64,000 bases of DNA from Sphagnum magellanicum. Taxonomy: Eukaryota > Streptophyta > Sphagnopsida > Sphagnales > Sphagnaceae. The notes under the pieces are model-generated. The model was not told the origin of the DNA, ran no database searches, and worked only from the letters and a program-made list of their open reading frames with translations. The DNA is taken from positions 16,641,061 through 16,705,060 of the forward strand of contig CM038912.1 in NCBI GenBank assembly GCA_021904315.1, in the 5' to 3' direction. Both the position numbers and the translations under genes were made by a program. Of this stretch, positions 25,770 to 34,833 are shown piece by piece (the stretch's first letter is position 1; every line of letters begins with the position of its first letter).

Positions 25770-26716
25770 TGTCGCGCTCCCAAGTTCCTCGTAGACCCAC
25801 TTGAGGGTCTAAGTATGTGGCAATGCAGAAGGAGTTGGAACTTGGGGCACGATCCCGACTTCCAGCACTAGAGGGGGTGAGAGGGGCGTGCTAGAAGTCT
25901 TGGGAAAGACTACGAAGAATTGACAAGCTTACTCATTCACACGGGCCTGCATGGAACCACACAAAGTGGTTAGAACTCATTCTGGATCCCTTTGGTGTTG
26001 GGACAAGCCACGGGCAACACGGACACACAAGACTCACCACGGCCCGGACCTTGAGGAAGCCACCACCTTCCCCCTTATAGTATACTATGTGACTCGTCGC
26101 GCGGGTGGCATCCAAATGGCCATTTTGTCCCGGGACTCCCGAGACTCCCGCGTGGGAGTCCCGAAATCGCACATTTTCGGGACTCCCGCGACTTTGAGGC
26201 TTCATAACTTTCGGAGCAGACCTCCGATCGACTCGCCGTCTGAAGCAAAGTTGTAGGTCTCTTCGAGACCTTTCCAACGATATGTCGCACGTTTTCTGCA
26301 GCCAAGTATTTCGGGTCGATTCCCGACTTTTAGTGGTCGGGAGTCCAAACTGGTGGACTCTCGGGAGTTCGACTCCCGAGCCTTCTTTTGGCCATAACTT
26401 GTGTCTCAGATGTCCAAATGAGCAATGCGAGCCCATTTTGGACATCTACACTTCAAGACCTTTCCATTGACATAAAGAGCGCAACAATCCATGGAGTTTT
26501 GACCCCTCAAAACGCTCTCTGAAGTTTCGGGAGTCCTTTTGGGACTCCAACTCTCACCAACTCCCACCATGGGAGTTCACTTGGGAGTGTGAGGGTTCAC
26601 TCCCTCACACTCTTTGCACCCCCGGGAGCATGGGATATGACTCCCGGGTCTACTTATAGACCCGCAACCTTTCAACCCCCTTGCCTTGGTCGCGAGCCAA
26701 GGCTAGGGTTGCGACA
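25770..26716 (-). repeat. 3' LTR of the chromovirus
   Basis: Begins TGTCGC and ends GCGACA on the plus strand, so it has six-base inverted ends. It is GC-richer than the surroundings and dense in GGGAGTC/GACTCCC motifs in both orientations (about 26130-26180 and 26335-26385), which could fold into hairpins. Confidence 0.97.
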
Positions 26717-26728
26717 CTCTCCCCCATT
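26717..26728 (-). other. polypurine tract
   Basis: The minus strand reads AATGGGGGAGAG immediately before the 3' LTR, as needed for plus-strand DNA priming in reverse transcription. Confidence 0.85.
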
Positions 26729-27512
26729 AGAAGAAGAGGTCAATGTCCTCATTGACACTTAGAAATTGTTTCCTCAATGCAATTGCTTTACTTTGGATCC
26801 TTGGCCATCATTTGCCGACTCCTTGCGGCTTGGACCTTGTCTCAAGCTAACTTAGGCGTCCCCAAGCTTCCAACACTTTCTTGACAAGTCTAAGAGGGTC
26901 TCTCAAAAACCCTCTACCAATTGCTTCGTAAAAAAGACTAACTAGCCTAATTTGACGAAGCCCCTCATTTGGGAGGAACTATTTCATCCTTCCCCTCATG
27001 AGGAGCTCAAGTCAAGTCTACTCTTGACCTAAGCTACTTGACATGACTCCTTTCCCTCATCTCGCGCCTCGGTCACAACAACCAAACCTTCACGAAAAGG
27101 TATGCTTATCAAGGTACGAGAAGCAACGTTTAGGCTTTGCAAAGGCCTAAGTCCCAAGCTACGCGATTATAATACGCGAACGGGGTCATGACTTCCCGCG
27201 TTGGCCGCCACTACTAACCAACCCTTCGGGACGCACTTTGGCATGTGCACGTCCCCGCAAGCTCACCTTGCTTGCCTCCTCTTTTGGGACCAAGATTTCT
27301 CTTAGCCCCTAAGTGGAGTCCGATTTTGATTTGGGCTTACGCAAGAGAGTTCCATTTGTCCATGCCACTTGACAACCCCTTTTTATTATGCTCTCTATGT
27401 TTGTGATGCAATCTTTTGGAAGCTTAAAAAACTTAGCCTTTATTTCACTTACAACTTGATGTGGTACATTTGTGTAACTTTCCGCCCCACTAAAAGAAAG
27501 GTGATGTCCTCA
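26729..27512. other. chromovirus 3' untranslated spacer
   Basis: About 780 bases between the pol stop and the polypurine tract. No coding frame is supported. Confidence 0.7.
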
Positions 27513-28289
27513 TCACGCTCTATGTTTCTTTTGCTTCTTTGCCGGTCTATTGTGAAATTCCTCTATGGCTTCTTGGGCATGTTCCATGTCGGACTCATTC
27601 GCCCAAGATGCCTCTATTGGATGGTAACCTTTCCACTTGACCAAGTATTCCCGCTCCCGCCCCCTTAGTTGCCTTGACTTGAGCACGGCCTCCACTTCAA
27701 ATTCCGGTTCATTGTGAACCAAGTCCGGAGGGGGCCTTGAGTTGTGCTCTCGATCGGGCCTTGAGGCATCACGGGCGACCGGCTTCAAAAGCGAAACATG
27801 AAATATGGGGTGAACCTTAAGATTTTCCGGTAGTTCTAACTTGTATGTGTCGGGAAATTTCTTTTCCAACACTTTGAATGGGCCCGCATATGGGCCCAAG
27901 AACTTATGGCTCAAACCTTCGAGCAACCAGAAGTTCTTGATGTTCAACCATACTTCATCCCCTTCTTCAAAGTTCACCTCTCGACGGGACTTGTCCGCGA
28001 AATCCTTGTACCTTTTATGCGCCTTCTCAAGGTTGGCCTTGGCCATCTCCCACAAGCGCCGCCTTTCTTCATCAAGTTGTGTGACCATGGGCACTTCCTC
28101 ACTTGCATCACTCGGGGGTTGCCCAACCCAAGTCGTGGGCACGATTGGTGACTTGCTCGTCACCATTTGAAATGGGGTGGCCCCCGTTGCCGAATGCTCC
28201 GAATTGTTGTAACAAAACTCGGCCAACTCCAAATGGTCCAACCAATCTTGTTGATCCGCCGCCACATAATTCCTTAGGAATTGTTGGAT
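27513..28289 (-). pseudogene. chromovirus integrase C-terminus with chromodomain
   Basis: Continues in the core frame: LAEFCYNNSEHSATGATPF, then the GPY/F-type module (FLGPYAGPFKVLEK, ELPENLKVHPIFHVSLLKP). A chromodomain follows (EFEVEAVLKSRQL, EYLVKWKGYHPIEASW). It ends in a basic tail and a stop at 27513. Known: chromodomains are proposed to steer chromovirus integration. The clade was not resolved. Confidence 0.94.
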
Positions 28290-28652
28290 CACCTAGTTCA
28301 CCCTCTCGGTTTGCCCATCCATTTGGGGTCGAAAGGAAGTGCTCATCTTGAGCTCGGACCCCATGCGCTTCCACAAGGCTCTCCAAAACTTGCTTGTGAA
28401 CTTGGGGTCTCGGTCCGACACAATGTCCTTTGGGAGGCCATGATGCTTGAACACGTGGGTGAAGAACAACCTTCCCGTCTCTTGGGCCATGGCACTATCC
28501 TTGGTGGGGATGAAATGTGCCATCTTGCTAAACCGATCCACCACCACCATGATCGCATCAAACCCCTTTGATGGTGGCAAACTCACCATGAAATCCATGG
28601 AGACACTTTCCCACGGCCCTTCCGGAATGGGTAATGGTCGCAATAATCTCGC
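28290..28652 (-). pseudogene. chromovirus integrase catalytic core
   Basis: Shows PLPIPEGPWESVSMDF (first D), VSDRDPKFTSKFW (second D) and GQTERVN (the glutamate): the D, D, E triad of the rve domain. The frame is ended by TAG at 28290-28292 directly after ERVN, again a likely glutamine codon change. Confidence 0.93.
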
Positions 28653-29009
28653 TTATTTCTTATTGAGTGCTCGGTTTTGTTGGCAAGTCAAGCAAGTCTT
28701 CACGTATTCTTCCGCATCCTCCTTCAAATTGGGCCAATAATACGACTTCTTGAGGAATGTGGTGGTGCGCTTTGCCCCACCGTGGCCCGCGAGGGGCCCA
28801 TCATGGCATTCCTTCAAAAGCACATCTCTTAGCCTCCCCTTTGGCACATAGAGCCGATTTTGCTTGTACCACAAAAGTCCATCTCGCAAGTGGAAGTGGG
28901 ACTTGATTCCCTTTTGAAGGTCTTGCTTCCTTTCCTTGGCAAACTCATCCTGGCGGCTCCCAAGTCGAACATCCTTTTGGAACTTTGTTTCCCCCACATA
29001 CACCATTTT
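28653..29009 (-). pseudogene. chromovirus integrase zinc-binding (HHCC) domain
   Basis: Frame shifted relative to RT. It contains [19 protein letters not shown], then H..PLAGHGG and CLTCQQNR, the HHCC zinc finger of Ty3 integrases. It stops at TAA (28653-28655), a single-codon change, and the same frame continues beyond. Confidence 0.92.
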
Positions 29010-30706
29010 GAGTTGGTGTTTTCGAATGCATCCGGCACCACGTTTTCCTTCCCGGGTTTATGCCGAATGTCCACATTGAACAAGGCCAATGTGTCTTGCC
29101 ATCTCACTTGTTTTGATGACAACTTTGGTTGGGTTACAAAGTACTTCAAGGTCACATTGTCGGTCCATACCACCACGTCCTTGGAGCCTATGTAATGGCC
29201 CCAAGTCTTGAGACAATGGATGACGGCCCACATTTCCTTCTCGTGGGTTGGCCACCTTCGCTCCGTCTCACTTAGCTTCTTGCTCTCAAAGGCCACCGGC
29301 CTTCCATCTTGCACTAGGACTCCTCCTATGGCAAAGTCGGATGCATCGGAATGGATTTCAAAGTCCTTGTCAAAATCCGGCAACTTCAACACGGGCGCCT
29401 TCACCAAAATGCCCTTCAAGGTTTCAAAGGCCTCATTGCATACCTCTTCCCATTCGTAAACCCCATGTGACTTCTTCAAAAGGTTTGTCAAAGGTGTGGC
29501 TATCTTTGCAAAGTTCTTGATGAACTTGCGGTAATAGGACGCTAATCCTAAAATTGACCTTAAGGCGAGAACCGACCTAGGTGGTTCCCAATCCAAAATT
29601 GCCTTCACCTTGTGGTCATCCATCTTCAAACCTTCTTGGGTGATCCTATGCCCAAGGAAGTCCACCTCCGAGACTCCAAACTCACACTTTTCAAACTTGG
29701 CATACAACTTGTTTTCCTTCAACCTTTGGAACACCTTTCGAAGGTGTTCCGCATGCTCCTCCATGGAGTTGCTATAAACCAAAATGTCGTCTATGTAGAC
29801 GACCACAAAGTTGTCAAACCACTCTCGGAAAATGTCATTCATGAGGGTGCAAAATGTGGCGGGTGCGTTGGTGAGCCCAAAAGGCATCACCAAGAACTCG
29901 TAGGAACCATACCTTGTGCGACAAGCGGTTTTCTCTTCATCCCCTTGTGCAATTCGAATTTGATAGTACCCCGAACGTAGGTCAATCCTACTAAACACTT
30001 TGGCTCCCGAAAGTCGATCAAACAAATCATCAATCCGAAGCAAAGGATACCGATTTTTCACTGTCACCTTGTTGAGGGCTCTATAGTCTACACACATCCT
30101 CAAAGTCCCATCCTTCTTGTGAACAAAAAGGACGGGCGCCCCATATGGTGACTTGCTAAGCTTGATGTATCCCTTCGCGAGGAGTTCTTCGAGTTGAACC
30201 TTGAGCTCTTTTAACTCCTCATGACTCATTCGATACGGGGCCTTGGCGGGAGGTGCCACTCCCGGGACCACTTCAATGGCATGGTCCACTTGTCTTCTTG
30301 GGGGCAACTCATCGGGCAACTCTTCGGGCATCACATCCGGGAATTCCTTTAACACTTGCTTAATGCACTTGTGGGGGCTCACCACCTTGGTGGCCTCCTT
30401 TGGTTCAAATTCATCCAACACCCGCATCACACATAACATGCCGTAGTCTCCCCCACATTCTTTTTCCAAGTTCTTGCCCAACATCAAGTGGATGGTGGTC
30501 CCACCCACACTAGGCACTTCATGTGCCTTCACCCGCACGATCCCATTCTTGGATGGGATCCTAATTAACCTATTGTGCCCTTCTATGAGCACATTGTTAC
30601 GTGTGATGAACTCCATTCCCAAAATGCAATCCATGCCCCCTAATGTGGAAACTAACAAGTCCACCTTGCCTCTCCAATTCCCCAATTGGAGGGGCACATC
30701 TTTTGC
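29010..30706 (-). pseudogene. chromovirus pol: end of protease, reverse transcriptase, RNase H
   Basis: In frame with Gag after one stop. It shows the protease end (DCILGMEFI), the RT core ([45 protein letters not shown]), the catalytic YIDDILVYS and the connection [11 protein letters not shown]. RNase H follows with [14 protein letters not shown] and [10 protein letters not shown]. The tether ends [12 protein letters not shown]. Just after that, near 29021-29027, a short deletion not a multiple of three shifts the frame, so RNase H is followed by unrelated residues. RT itself is uninterrupted. Confidence 0.95.
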
Positions 30707-31999
30707 TTACAACTTGGTGGGATGGGGAATACCATCCGCAAAATGCACCTCTATGGGTGCCTTGAGCTCCTCCAACCGGAGCTCCATCCTTTGGGCATTT
30801 TCTTGGGTTATGAAGTTGTGGGAACCGCCTGTGTCCAAAAGACATAAGACCTCCCGCTTAAAAACTTTCCCTTTTAAGAAAATAAGGTGATTACATTCAC
30901 CTCGGACTAGGTTGGCGGAAAAGGCACTTACCTTAGGAGCCCCATTCCCCAATTTGGGTTTGGGGCAATCCTTGGAGTAATGCCCCACTTCATTACAATT
31001 GAAGCATACTCCCTTGGGTCTCCCACTAGCATCTCCCTTGGGTTGGTTCGCTTTGAAAGGAGCCCCCTTCTTGATAAAATTTCCCTTGGGTTTAAAACCC
31101 GAGCCTTGGAATTGTTTAGGCTTCTCCCCCTTTGAGGTGTCTTGGCTTCGGTTCCATTCCCCTTCATGGTGTGCCTTCTTATGAGGGAACTTGCTATCCC
31201 TTTTGAATCCGGACTTCTCACCATGCCCAACATCCGAGAAGCCTTCCACTTTCATGATGGCTTCGGTTAATGAAGCAGGCCAATTTTCCTCAAGCTTGCG
31301 TTTAGCCCAAGTGGGAAGTCCCATCACAAAGTGGCACACCCGGTCTAACTCATGCATATGTCGAATCTCAAGCATGAGTTCGGAGTAAGCCCTCACATAT
31401 TGGCGCAAGTTGTCATTACTCCCATTTTCAAGCTCACGAAGTTTGCATCTTGAAATGTAATCGAAATTCTTGGGAATGAATTCCAACTCAATGCGCTCCT
31501 TGAAGAATTCCCATGTATAGTCATGGGTCTTCCCCTCTTCTTGCCTTCCCGTCCTCCACCATGTGGAGGCGTAGCCCTTCAAATATGATTGGGCAAATTC
31601 CACGGCCGAATGCCGACCAACCTTGGTGGCATGAAGGTAGTCCTCCATCTCCGCAAGCCAAGCATCCACGACCTTGCGATCCCGGGCCCCATCAAAGTTC
31701 CCGGGCCTAACGGGCTTGAATCCCACACTTTTGGATGAACCTCCCTTGACGGCCTCGACCAATTCACTAAAATCGGGCCTATTCATTTTGAGTAGGACCT
31801 CCAATTGCTCCGGGGTGAAGAGGACTCCATTTGGTCGTTCCTCTTCACTTTCATGCTCCTCAAGGCTAGCATGGTCTTCCTCATCTTCGAAATGGTCTTG
31901 TTCCTCCTCCCTCATAGGTTCGGGAAGAACATCTAGGTCTTGGGTGGTTTCTTCCACCACGGTTTCTTGGACTAACTTACGGGTCTTCTTTGGTGCCAT
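30707..31999 (-). CDS. chromovirus Gag with start of protease
   Basis: An open frame of 430 residues starts at ATG 31999, about 50 bases from the 5' LTR. It has an acidic N-terminus and a retrotransposon Gag domain (AWLAEMEDYLHAT, YLKGYASTWWRT, FFKERIELEFIP). A CCHC zinc knuckle CFNCNEVGHYSKDC follows, then the aspartic protease site CLLDTGGSHNFI. The frame stops at TAA (30707-30709), after which the same frame carries on as protease and RT. The stop looks like a point change of a glutamine codon, so Gag-Pol was probably one polyprotein. Programmed readthrough is a less likely alternative. Confidence 0.93.
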   Translation of the reverse strand: MAPKKTRKLVQETVVEETTQDLDVLPEPMREEEQDHFEDEEDHASLEEHESEEERPNGVLFTPEQLEVLLKMNRPDFSELVEAVKGGSSKSVGFKPVRPGNFDGARDRKVVDAWLAEMEDYLHATKVGRHSAVEFAQSYLKGYASTWWRTGRQEEGKTHDYTWEFFKERIELEFIPKNFDYISRCKLRELENGSNDNLRQYVRAYSELMLEIRHMHELDRVCHFVMGLPTWAKRKLEENWPASLTEAIMKVEGFSDVGHGEKSGFKRDSKFPHKKAHHEGEWNRSQDTSKGEKPKQFQGSGFKPKGNFIKKGAPFKANQPKGDASGRPKGVCFNCNEVGHYSKDCPKPKLGNGAPKVSAFSANLVRGECNHLIFLKGKVFKREVLCLLDTGGSHNFITQENAQRMELRLEELKAPIEVHFADGIPHPTKL

Positions 32000-32035
32000 C
32001 GGGACTCTCCAAGAAGTGAATCGAGCTCTCCCCGA

Positions 32036-32047
32036 GCTCTAATACCA
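32036..32047 (-). other. primer binding site (initiator tRNA-Met type)
   Basis: Two bases inside the 5' LTR the minus strand reads TGGTATTAGAGC. This matches TGGTATCAGAGC, the complement of the plant initiator tRNA-Met 3' end, at 11 of 12 positions. The mismatch is C to T. Confidence 0.88.
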
Positions 32048-32049
32048 AA

Positions 32050-32996
32050 TGTCGCGCTCCCAAGTTCCTCATAGACCCACTTGAGGGTCTAAGTATGTTG
32101 CAATGCGGAAGGAGTTGGAACTTGGGGCACGATCCCGACTTCCAGCACTAGAGGGGGTGAGAGGGGCGTGCTAGAAGTCTTGGGAAAGACTACGAAGAAT
32201 TGACAAGCTTACTCACTCACACGGGCCTGCATGGAACCACACAAAGTGGTTAGAACTCATTCTGGATCCCTTTGGTGTTGGGACAAGCCACGGGCAACAC
32301 GGACACATAAGACTCACCACGGCCCGGACCTTGAGGAAGCCACCACCTTCCCCCTTATAGTATACTATGTGACTCGTCGCGCGGGTGGCATCCAAATGGC
32401 CATTTTGTCTCGGGACTCCCGGGACTCCCGCGTGGGAGTCCCGAAGTCGCACATTTTCGGGACTCCCGCGACTTTGAGGCTTCATAACTTTCGGAGAAGA
32501 CCTCCGATCGACTCGCCGTCTGAAGCAAAGTTGTAGGTCTCTTCGAGACCTTTCCAACGATATGTCGCACGTTTTCTGCAGCCAAGTATTTCGGGTCGAT
32601 TCCCGACTTTTAGTGGTCGGGAGTCCAAACTAGCGGACTCCCGGGAGTTCGACTCCCGAGCCTTCTTTTGGCCATAACTTGTGTCTCAGATGTCCAAATG
32701 AGTAATGCGAGCCCATTTTGGACATCTACACTTCAAGACCTTTCCATTGACATAAAGAGCGTAACAATCCATGGAGTTTTGACCCCTCAAAACGCTCTCT
32801 GAAGTTTCGGGAGTCCTTTTGGGACTCCAACTCTCACCAACTCCCAACATGGGAGTTCACTTGGGAGTGTGAGGGTTCACTCCCTCACACTCTTTGCACC
32901 CCCGGGAGCATGGGATATGACTCCCGGGTCTACTTATAGACCCGCAACCTTTCAACCCCCTTGCCTTGGTCGCGAGCCAAGGCTAGGGTTGCGACA
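32050..32996 (-). repeat. 5' LTR of the chromovirus
   Basis: Same length and ends as the LTR at 25770-26716, at a constant offset of 6280. It would hold the element's promoter, driving transcription toward lower coordinates. No TATA box was assigned with confidence. Confidence 0.97.
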
Positions 32997-33001
32997 CTGT
33001 T

Positions 33002-34517
33002 GCTGCATGAAAAAGATCACAAGCTTATCCAACATCTCGGAAGCGTTAGCGACACTCATGGCAGGCACTTCTTTGCTATCGTCCTCTTCCTCATGCAGCA
33101 CTGGAGCAAGTCCGGCTTCTTCAAGGTGGTCCTCAATGATGCTATCAAGATCTGGCGTGTATGACGTGATCTGTTCCTTCGGGTAGTTGAGCAGGTTCCT
33201 GATGTCCATTGGGTTCCTGTAGCGGAAATGCTGGATGTGTAACTATAGATCCGCGATGACCTCGTGGTCCACCAGGTCGTCCTCCATGACGTTTTCAATT
33301 GCCTCAACCTGTTCTATCTACCGGATCTTGCAGTGTAAGAAGCAGTTGGTAATCATCATTGGCTTGACTTCATAATTCCACGCGGGGACGACAAACTGGA
33401 TGGCCTCCAAAATGTCGACCTTTTCCGGCTCCGGCACCTTGTCCATAATGCGTTGGAGAAGAGCACGGTTGAAGCGACGACGGTAGTAGGCCTTGAAGTT
33501 GCAGATGATGCCGGCATCACATGGTTGAATCTTCGAGGTCATGTTCGGAGGTAGGTAGAGAATGGTCGTGTTCTGAAGGCGGATGTGATCCGGAATCTTC
33601 TCCACCGGAGTGTGCCCGCTGAAGTTATCCAAGATTAGGAAGACCTTCTGGCCGGAAACATGGAGATCAAATGCCCGGAGCCACTCCAGGAAGATGATCT
33701 GTGTCATCCACGCGGACGCATTATTCCTGTATACGCACCCAAGTGACGTGACGTTGATGTTCTTGAAACACCTGGGGTTCTTAAACTTGCCAATCACCCA
33801 CAGTGGGAGCTTGTCAGAGTCGTTGCTGTTGTAACACAGCACCAGGGTCAAGCGCTCCTTGCTTTGTTTCCTGCCTTCGAGCTGCTTTGTGGCAAGGGAG
33901 TTGTCCGCCTGCAATGCGAGTGAAGATGTTTAGTTAACCAAGGACAAACTCATTTGATATCTTTTTGAACTTACAGTATGTACTTGCATGCGGTAGAACA
34001 ACCCACTCTCATCCATGTTGTAGATGTCACGCCATTCGTACGCGTCAAGAACTTGACGAATTCCCGGAAGGGCAGCTGCAACAGTAGTCATGTCGACTGA
34101 ATCGCTTTCCCCAAACATGTGATGCTTCTTGATCCCATGACGGACCTTGAAAGCTTGAAGCCAGCCATTTGAAAACTCAAACGGTGGGTGATCCAGGTAC
34201 AGGCGGTCAATGATCTTCATTGTGCTCTCACGTATGAGGTCCCCGCTCAGGTTGACGTGTTCCTGGTTGGCAAGGAATCATTCAGCTAAGGCAGCCTCCA
34301 TGACAGGGAATTTCACCGTCTTCTAACGCTTGGAGCTGAGGTTGGAGGTGGTGACCTTGGCGAGCAGTTTCGCCGACTGTTTGAGTGTGCTCGACATCGT
34401 TGCTTGGCTGACCTTGAGCTGATGAGTGTCCTCCAGCCACTTGATCAACTCTTTCTGTGTGGCACTAGGATGATCTTTCTTGTACCGTACGAGGGTGAGG
34501 CGGACCTCGTCCGTCAT
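33002..34517 (-). pseudogene. pogo/Tigger-like DDD transposase (main part)
   Basis: The start ATG at 34517 opens an N-terminal helix-turn-helix (psq/CENP-B-type) region: KKDHPSATQKELIKWLED. A second DNA-binding part follows (PFEFSNGWLQAFKVRHGIK). The DDE_1 catalytic domain has NMDESGLF, LILDNFSGHTP and QPCDAGI, giving the D, D, D triad of the pogo group. A 66-base GT-AG intron lies at 33974-33909. The frame is broken by stops at 34323-34325 (TAG), 34278-34280 (TGA), 33318-33320 (TAG) and 33243-33245 (TAG). Frame is otherwise kept, so these are point changes. The last codons lie beyond the inserted retrotransposon, at 25732-25764. Known: pogo transposases cut and paste at TA. This copy should be inactive. 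Confidence 0.9.
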
Positions 34518-34749
34518 TGTGGTGTATTGCTAACCTTTCTTCGACATGGAGAAGACTTTGCGCATGAGGATGTGACGGGGTGGTACTTGCAACGCGGTTC
34601 CTGAGGTGGACCCACACGCAAGCAGGGGTTTTTTTTCTGTGGAACTTCCCCCAGCACGCGGGTACGAGCAGCCACGAACTAACGCCCTAATGGTACAAAC
34701 AATAACAATAAAAAAAAAGGAAAATGTGTGTGTATGATATTATATGTAC

Positions 34750-34831
34750 TGTACCTGCCTAAAGTGATAACCTGTATAAAATGATATCCTACCTCTGGTC
34801 CCAACAATATCACTTTAGACAAGTTTTACTA
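34750..34831. repeat. right TIR and subterminal repeats of pogo element
   Basis: CCTAAAGTGATAACC at about 34757 and a decayed ATAAAATGATATCC copy lie in direct orientation. The terminal TATCACTTTAGACAAGTTTTACTA, in inverted orientation, ends at 34831 and is followed by TA. Confidence 0.8.
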
Positions 34832-34833
34832 TA

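Larger units (their letters stand above)
25770..32996 (-). mobile_element. Ty3/gypsy chromovirus LTR retrotransposon, nearly full length
   Basis: The element is 7227 bases, oriented on the minus strand, and flanked by perfect 5-bp duplications CTGTT (25765-25769 and 32997-33001). Two 947-base LTRs bound the primer binding site, gag, protease, RT, RNase H, integrase with C-terminal chromodomain, and a polypurine tract, in Ty3/gypsy order. By hand the LTRs differ at 15 positions (12 transitions, 3 transversions) with no indel, about 1.6 percent, so insertion was fairly recent. The coding region carries three in-frame stops and one frameshift, so it is not autonomous. It is inserted in the pogo transposase gene. 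Confidence 0.97.
25442..34831 (-). mobile_element. pogo/Lemi-like Tc1-mariner DNA transposon, interrupted by a chromovirus
   Basis: Left end CAGTAAAACCTATCTAAAGT (25442) and right end, read inward, TAGTAAAACTTGTCTAAAGT (34831) form terminal inverted repeats of about 27 bases with a few mismatches. TA dinucleotides flank both ends (25440-25441 and 34832-34833), as expected for this superfamily. Removing the inserted LTR element and one target duplication leaves about 2158 bases, a normal size for an autonomous pogo-like element with a single transposase gene. The right terminal base is A where C/G pairing would be expected, which fits decay. Both subterminal zones repeat CTAAAGTGATA. Confidence 0.9.

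Noticed and set aside
25951..26470. Open frames inside the LTR, repeated at 32231-32585
   Set aside because: Identical frames occur in both LTRs and carry no protein motif. They are chance frames in GC-rich LTR sequence.
30700..30712. Programmed stop readthrough between Gag-protease and RT
   Set aside because: The stop falls inside the protease rather than between domains, and two similar stops occur later in pol, so point mutation is simpler.
29612..32042. Plus-strand frames of 120-140 codons across the retrotransposon
   Set aside because: Antisense shadows of the Gag-Pol coding strand.
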